From Dechloromonas sp. (lineage in GTDB: Bacteria; Pseudomonadota; Gammaproteobacteria; Burkholderiales; Rhodocyclaceae): a stretch of DNA of 32,092 nt. The stretch lies in the NCBI GenBank assembly GCA_011391255.1, contig JAABQV010000026.1:1-32092 (forward strand), read 5' to 3'. Shown piece by piece: positions 32,071 through 32,092 of this stretch (its first letter is position 1; each line of letters opens with the position of its first letter). Both the position numbers and the translations under genes were made by a program. Below the pieces are notes generated by a model. It had not been told where the DNA came from and searched no databases. It was given only the letters and a program-made list of their open reading frames with translations.

Positions 32071-32092
32071 ATGCAAAATGTTAACTCTCCCC
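32071..32092 (+). CDS. Possible start of a downstream gene (partial)
   Basis: An ATG one base after the CheB–CheR stop opens a frame MQNVNSP that runs to the window edge. Position next to the stop suggests a coupled gene, perhaps the missing signalling partner, but seven codons give no identity. Confidence 0.3.

Noticed and set aside
1..32092. CRISPR arrays, insertion sequences, integrases or prophage genes
   Set aside because: No regularly spaced direct repeats, transposase-like frames or terminal inverted repeats were seen on either strand.

Overview
This window looks like chromosomal DNA of a betaproteobacterium of the Rhodocyclales type (Dechloromonas/Azonexus-like). That placement is an inference from gene content and order: an rRNA operon end, ispB–tRNA-Pro–pilS–pilR, GTP-type PEP carboxykinase beside a MaeB-type malic enzyme, ccoG, many c-di-GMP and PAS proteins, and moderately high GC with overlapping ATGA gene junctions. 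No database search was possible.

Layout. 1–75 is the 3' end of a 5S rRNA and its bidirectional terminator. 104–1989 (minus) holds tcdA and an HPt–HD-GYP signalling protein. 2073–3243 (plus) holds ispB with a good sigma-70 promoter, a tRNA-Pro(CGG) 12 nt after it, and a terminator. 3294–7001 (plus) is a tightly overlapping set: a small zinc-ribbon membrane protein, pilS, pilR and ampD. 6978–10061 (minus) holds a class I aminotransferase and pckG; maeB (10308–12587) is divergent from pckG, so the PEP/pyruvate/C4 node is encoded back to back. 12691–16313 holds a penicillin-binding endopeptidase, an IclR regulator, a half-length aldehyde-dehydrogenase relic, an S4 RNA-binding protein and a lysophospholipid-type acyltransferase. 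16310–19078 (minus) is a dCache-PAS-GGDEF-EAL protein. 19229–21120 (plus) holds a TDT/SLAC1-family transporter and an alpha/beta hydrolase.

The most interesting part is 21181–27445. A divergent pair consists of (minus) an ETHE1-like persulfide dioxygenase gene overlapping ccoG, and (plus) a sigma-54 activator with the same three-cysteine spacing as the sulfane-sulfur sensor FisR. The 324-bp gap between them carries, in the right order, repeated activator-type sites, a perfect IHF consensus and a -24/-12 promoter. The predicted transcript start lies at one end of a roughly 170-nt leader whose first bases are exactly complementary to bases just before the dioxygenase start codon. The activator gene runs into a CorA-like membrane protein with a very long N-terminal domain and a second alpha/beta hydrolase. 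I read this as a reactive-sulfur response unit tied to cbb3-oxidase assembly.

27442–28886 (minus) is an accessory island with two toxin–antitoxin modules, each preceded by a 20-bp dyad of the same geometry. The VapC toxin has Gly where the first PIN catalytic Asp should be. 29034–32069 (plus) is a CheB–CheR–coiled-coil–PAS–PAS protein, and a further gene may begin at the window edge. The only gene-free stretch over 300 bases is 23310–23633, described as regulatory elements.
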